From: Tenacibaculum skagerrakense
GTDB taxonomy: Bacteria > Bacteroidota > Bacteroidia > Flavobacteriales > Flavobacteriaceae
Direction of reading: 5' to 3'
Assembly: GCF_004345825.1 (NCBI RefSeq)
Contig: NZ_SLXM01000006.1
Coordinates: 124,001 to 188,000, forward strand
Length of the DNA: 64,000 nt
Of this stretch, positions 60,728 through 64,000 are shown one piece after another. Below the pieces are notes generated by a model. That model did not search any database and had not been told where the DNA came from. It worked only from the letters and a program-made list of their open reading frames with translations. Both the position numbers and the translations under genes were made by a program. Each line of letters opens with the position of its first letter. Positions within the stretch are counted from its first letter, which is position 1.

Positions 60728-61666
60728 TTATTTAATCTTTATTCGTAGTTCTTCTTGTAATTCTTTACTTGTCTGACTACTTCCATCATGACTCCAACCT
60801 GGAGGCATAAACACATATTTTAACCTTGTTCCTAGAGGTAAATCCTTTTTTCTATGAAAAAAATCTTTGTAAATTTCTTTCCATTCGTGGAAAATGATAT
60901 TGATTGGTCCTTTATCTTCAAGAGGTTTAGTTAACCCAAATTTTAATTTTTCATATTCCATTTCATCCTCTTCAGCTTGAAAAGTACCAAACATTCTATC
61001 CCAAATAATTAAAAACATTCCCATGTTTTTATCTAAGTATTTGATATTTGAAGCATGATGTACTCTATGGTGAGAAGGTGTTACAAAAATGTACTCCCAT
61101 ATACTTAATAAAAATCCTGCGACTCCTTTACGGTTGTTCTTTTTTATAAAATTTGTGTGACACAAAGTACCGTAGTTTTGGTTCATTGCATACGCAAACA
61201 TTATATGTAATGGTTGAATTCCTATCAAAATTAAAGGAATTAGGAACATAAAACGATAAAACGGTTGTAAAACAGGTGAACGGAATCCTGTAGATATATT
61301 GTAATATTCTGAATTATGATGTGTTACATGAACTGCCCAGAAAAAGCGTGAATGATGATCTACATAATGATGAATATAATACAGGAAATCTTGACCAACA
61401 AAAGCAATCACCCAATATAATACTCCAGTATTTTCCCAATTAATAAATCGGTAATCATAGAAGAAGTCCATTACTATAAATGAAACTCCATACATTAAAC
61501 CGTCCAAAAGAACATTTACGATGGCAAAGTAAACGTTTGTTGATACATCTTTAAACTCATAGTTTTTAGCTTTTCGTTTGTAGCTAAAATACATCTCAAT
61601 ACCAATTGCTAAAGCACAAATTGGCACAAACCACTTGTAAGCGTTTTGATGAGTAAATATATCCAT
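60728..61666 (-). CDS. Fatty-acid hydroxylase / sterol desaturase family protein
   Basis: 312 residues with several membrane helices. The three di-iron His boxes are HHYVDHH, HVTHHNSEYYN and HHRVHHASN. LDKNMGMFLIIWDRMFGTF follows, typical of this superfamily. It is an integral membrane di-iron hydroxylase or desaturase, perhaps acting on lipids, carotenoids or ether bonds; the substrate is unknown. Confidence 0.88.
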   Translation of the reverse strand: MDIFTHQNAYKWFVPICALAIGIEMYFSYKRKAKNYEFKDVSTNVYFAIVNVLLDGLMYGVSFIVMDFFYDYRFINWENTGVLYWVIAFVGQDFLYYIHHYVDHHSRFFWAVHVTHHNSEYYNISTGFRSPVLQPFYRFMFLIPLILIGIQPLHIMFAYAMNQNYGTLCHTNFIKKNNRKGVAGFLLSIWEYIFVTPSHHRVHHASNIKYLDKNMGMFLIIWDRMFGTFQAEEDEMEYEKLKFGLTKPLEDKGPINIIFHEWKEIYKDFFHRKKDLPLGTRLKYVFMPPGWSHDGSSQTSKELQEELRIKIK

Positions 61667-61728
61667 TTCAATAAAAAAAATTAGGTCACAAATATACTAG
61701 ATATTAGAATATAATAGTGGGCTAAATT

Positions 61729-62364
61729 TTACTTTAACCTTTTTTCAATCCAAGCTTTAAAACTGTAAAAGTTTTGAGGAGCAACACCATGCCCAACTGG
61801 ATATTCAGAGTATTCGTTTTTTAATGATAAGCTAGTTAGCTTTTCAGGCGCTTTTCTGGCCCAAGAAACAGGAATTACTTGATCTACAGAACCATGCGAG
61901 ATGTAATAATCAGTAGTTATATTTTCTGAAATTTCTTGAGGTAATAATTCATCATTTAGATATCCACTTAAAGCAATAACATGTTGTACTTTGTTAGGAA
62001 AATTTAAGCTTAACGAATAACTTAAAATAGCTCCTTGACTAAAACCTAAAAGAAAAATTTTAGTTGGATGATATTGTAATTTCAATTCATCAATAAACTC
62101 AGCTATTTTTTGAACAGACTGTTTTGCTTGTCCAATATCAGAAAACTTATTTTCATCAGCATCAAAATTAATTGCATACCAAGCGTAACCTCCATACCCC
62201 ATTTCGTAAGGAGCTCTAACACTTATAATTCTTAATTCATCGGGTAATTCTTCCGAAAACGAAAATAAGTCATCTTCGTTACTACCGTAACCGTGCAATA
62301 ATATTAATAAACTCGAATTTTCTGAAGCAATTTTAGGTTCTCTAACCTTGTAATATAAACTCAT
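61729..62364 (-). CDS. Phospholipase/carboxylesterase-family hydrolase
   Basis: 211 residues of the alpha/beta-hydrolase fold. The oxyanion HGYGSNEDD is near the start, the nucleophile Ser is in LLGFSQGAI, the Asp is in HGSVDQVIPVSWA and the His is in PVGHGVAPQ. It belongs to the YpfH/acyl-protein-thioesterase-like family. The gene sits in the same direction as DUF4870 and the dihydroorotase homologue, 5 nt from the former, so the three form one operon. Confidence 0.88.
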   Translation of the reverse strand: MSLYYKVREPKIASENSSLLILLHGYGSNEDDLFSFSEELPDELRIISVRAPYEMGYGGYAWYAINFDADENKFSDIGQAKQSVQKIAEFIDELKLQYHPTKIFLLGFSQGAILSYSLSLNFPNKVQHVIALSGYLNDELLPQEISENITTDYYISHGSVDQVIPVSWARKAPEKLTSLSLKNEYSEYPVGHGVAPQNFYSFKAWIEKRLK

Positions 62365-62369
62365 GTATA

Positions 62370-62699
62370 CTATAAACTTTTAAACCATTCTTGGAAGTGT
62401 TCACCAAAAACAGGTATTAATTTTTTATCACCTGATATACAACCGATAAAACTGATAATCCAAAATAAAATTAAAATAACACCGATTATCCATTTAAAGA
62501 AACCTCCAAAAAAACTATATATTAACCATCCGTTTAAGAATGCTAACAAATCCCAACCAAGCATTTGTCTTACATAAAAGCTTGTATAATCATTTTGTTT
62601 TTTCAAGTTTAAAATCCAGGCTATAACTGTTCCAATAAACCAGAAGTGAGAAATTATTGCAAGTGTTTTTCCTTCCTCTACAGATGTTAAGTTTTTCAT
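62370..62699 (-). CDS. DUF4870 membrane protein
   Basis: 109 residues with three hydrophobic segments (AIISHFWFIGTVIAWIL, LGWDLLAFLNGWLIYSFF, WIIGVILILFWIISFIGCI). YTSFYVRQMLGWD is the typical DUF4870 (Tic20-like) signature. Function unknown. It lies 4 nt after the dihydroorotase homologue. Confidence 0.85.
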   Translation of the reverse strand: MKNLTSVEEGKTLAIISHFWFIGTVIAWILNLKKQNDYTSFYVRQMLGWDLLAFLNGWLIYSFFGGFFKWIIGVILILFWIISFIGCISGDKKLIPVFGEHFQEWFKSL

Positions 62700-62703
62700 A
62701 TTT

Positions 62704-63963
62704 TTAGGTATTTAGTAAAAGTTGATTTTTAGCATATATACCATATGCTTTCCCTTTTAAATTATGTCCTATAAATATACTGTTTTTTGATGTTGATAGA
62801 ATATCTTCTGTGGTAAATTTGTATGCTGTATCTGGATTAAAAAATGTAAGATTTGCTTCTTTATTTACATCTATATGTTGATTTTCTATTCCAAATATTC
62901 TTTTTGGATTATCGCTTAAACAAGCTACTATAGTATCTAAATCAAGTTTAGTGTGTAATGCACCAAAAGCACTTTCCATACCAATTGTTCCACTTTTTGA
63001 AATAGAAAATTCCACTTTTTTATGTTCAATATCAATTGGGTTGTGATCAGAAGTAATTATATCGATTGTTCCGTTTTTAACACCTTTTATCAACGCATCA
63101 ACATCTTTCTTAGTTCTTAAAGGCGGATTCACATTGTTATTAGCTTCAAAGCCAAATAAAGCTTCATCAGTAATTAGTAAGTTATGAACGGCAACACTAC
63201 AAGTTACATTTAATCCTTTTGATTTTGCTTCTTTTATTAACGCAACAGATTTAGCTGTAGATATAGTTGGTATGTGTAGTTTTCCACCAGTATATTCTAA
63301 TAAGAATAAATCTCTTGCAACTTGTATTTCTTCTGCAAGATTTGGAATTCCTTTCAAACCTAGTTTAGTAGCATTTACACCTTCGTTTGCAATTCCTTCT
63401 CCAGCTATTTTCCTGTTTTTAGGAAAGCTTAGTACCAAACCATCAAAGTTTTGTGCATATAACAGCGCAATCTTCAATAGGTTTTCATTTTCAATAGGTT
63501 TTTTATAATCTCCAAAAGCAATCGCTCCAGATTGTTGCATATCGTACAACTCAGCCATTTCTATTCCTTTGCTTTGTTGGGTTAAAGCTCCGATCGGATA
63601 TACACTTACGGCTTTAGCAGCAGCTTTGTTAATTAAATATTCTACAGAAGATTTATTGTCTACAATCGGATTTGTATTCGCATTAATTGCTACGCTTGTA
63701 AATCCGCTTTTAGCAGCCACATGTAAACCATTATCAATAGTTTCTCTTTCTTCAAAACCTGGTTCTCCTAAACTAACACTGGTATCGAACCATCCAGTGG
63801 AAACATGGAGATTATCTAGATCGACAATCTTGTAATCTTTTTTAGAGTTGATGTTATCGTTAATTTCAGTAATAACACCGTCAATAATTAATAAGTCTTT
63901 TGTTTGTTTGTGAAACGGACTGTTAGAGTCAATGATAGTCGCTGATTTTATAAGCGTAGTCAT
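62704..63963 (-). CDS. Dihydroorotase homologue with missing metal ligands
   Basis: 419 residues with the amidohydrolase fold of type I dihydroorotases (LHVSTGWFDTSVSLGEPGFEERETI in pieces, AKSGFTSVAINANTNP, DIITSDHNPIDIEHKK, SGTIGMESAFGAL). Key ligands are altered. The usual D-x-H-x-H-x-R-E-P-G motif reads DTSVSLGEPG, with both His replaced by Ser and Arg by Gly. The later H-x-x-H-x-S-T reads LHIPTIST, so the second His is Thr. It is therefore probably an inactive pseudo-dihydroorotase or has another activity. It is the first gene of the operon with DUF4870 and the esterase. Confidence 0.85.
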   Translation of the reverse strand: MTTLIKSATIIDSNSPFHKQTKDLLIIDGVITEINDNINSKKDYKIVDLDNLHVSTGWFDTSVSLGEPGFEERETIDNGLHVAAKSGFTSVAINANTNPIVDNKSSVEYLINKAAAKAVSVYPIGALTQQSKGIEMAELYDMQQSGAIAFGDYKKPIENENLLKIALLYAQNFDGLVLSFPKNRKIAGEGIANEGVNATKLGLKGIPNLAEEIQVARDLFLLEYTGGKLHIPTISTAKSVALIKEAKSKGLNVTCSVAVHNLLITDEALFGFEANNNVNPPLRTKKDVDALIKGVKNGTIDIITSDHNPIDIEHKKVEFSISKSGTIGMESAFGALHTKLDLDTIVACLSDNPKRIFGIENQHIDVNKEANLTFFNPDTAYKFTTEDILSTSKNSIFIGHNLKGKAYGIYAKNQLLLNT

Positions 63964-64000
63964 ACTTTAAAGTATTTTAGAATCAAAATTTCTAGCAACA

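Noticed and set aside
63964..64000. The C-terminal end of another reverse-strand gene at the right edge
   Set aside because: Two frames end here (one at a TAA at 63969-63971, one at a TGA overlapping the dihydroorotase ATG), and 37 bases are too few to choose or name a product.

Overview
The window is a 64 kb chromosomal segment of a low-GC member of the Bacteroidota, almost certainly a marine-type Flavobacteriaceae. The evidence is: SusC/SusD pairs, genes preceded by A-rich leaders instead of Shine-Dalgarno sites, -7 elements of the TAnnTTTG type, bacillithiol deacetylase BshB1, HYC_CC_PP and DUF3347 proteins, and lipoproteins with Bacteroidota-style signal peptides. The genus cannot be fixed from the sequence alone.

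Layout. (1) 576-5640: an unusual three-gene cassette made of a TULIP/P47-like protein, a 900-residue protein with a propeller-like N-terminus and long amphipathic helices, and a small polytopic membrane protein. None has an obvious signal peptide or known job. (2) 5824-14886: a copper/silver-type export operon (HYC_CC_PP protein, CusA-like RND pump, TolC-like channel, HMA-MauE membrane protein, PepSY-type protein, CusB-like adaptor with HMBD and DUF3347, HMA lipoprotein). It is bounded on both sides by nearly identical 32-bp hairpin sequences. (3) 15626-19531: a single-domain receiver, a four-PAS histidine kinase, an HPt protein and a LytTR response regulator, which can be read as a phosphorelay. 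(4) 19532-20407: no protein gene, but three tandem, related small-RNA genes. Each has a Bacteroidota -7 element, a shared 29-nt core and its own intrinsic terminator; LytTR-like sites lie upstream. Together with (3) this looks like a Qrr-style relay that ends in sRNAs, but built with a LytTR regulator. I consider it the most exciting part of the window. (5) 20408-40522: a polysaccharide/glycoside utilisation locus with two GH3 lipoproteins, an AraC regulator, SusC/SusD, a VCBS/ASPIC lipoprotein, an SMP-30 lactonase, a fused gluconokinase-6-phosphogluconate dehydrogenase, a GntP permease, a GPH-type symporter and a LamG-like lipoprotein. The set suggests import and catabolism of a beta-glucoside that yields both glucose and gluconate, for example aldobionic acids.

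(6) 40723-63963: mostly housekeeping genes with little operon structure: DUF255/YyaL, DUF2147, a Crp-family regulator, KdsC, MATE, a PLP transsulfuration enzyme, BshB1, tRNA-His, an LpxL-like acyltransferase, rhomboid, tRNA-Gly, two GNATs, tRNA-Met, a START-like protein, a class IV aminotransferase, YqgE, UvrA, a sigma factor, Nth, Bcp, a fatty-acid hydroxylase family protein, a carboxylesterase, DUF4870 and a dihydroorotase homologue that has lost key metal ligands. Several small genes of about 50 codons were found by eye (54633-54788 and 59346-59489).

All functions are assigned from motifs read by eye and from family knowledge. No database search was possible.
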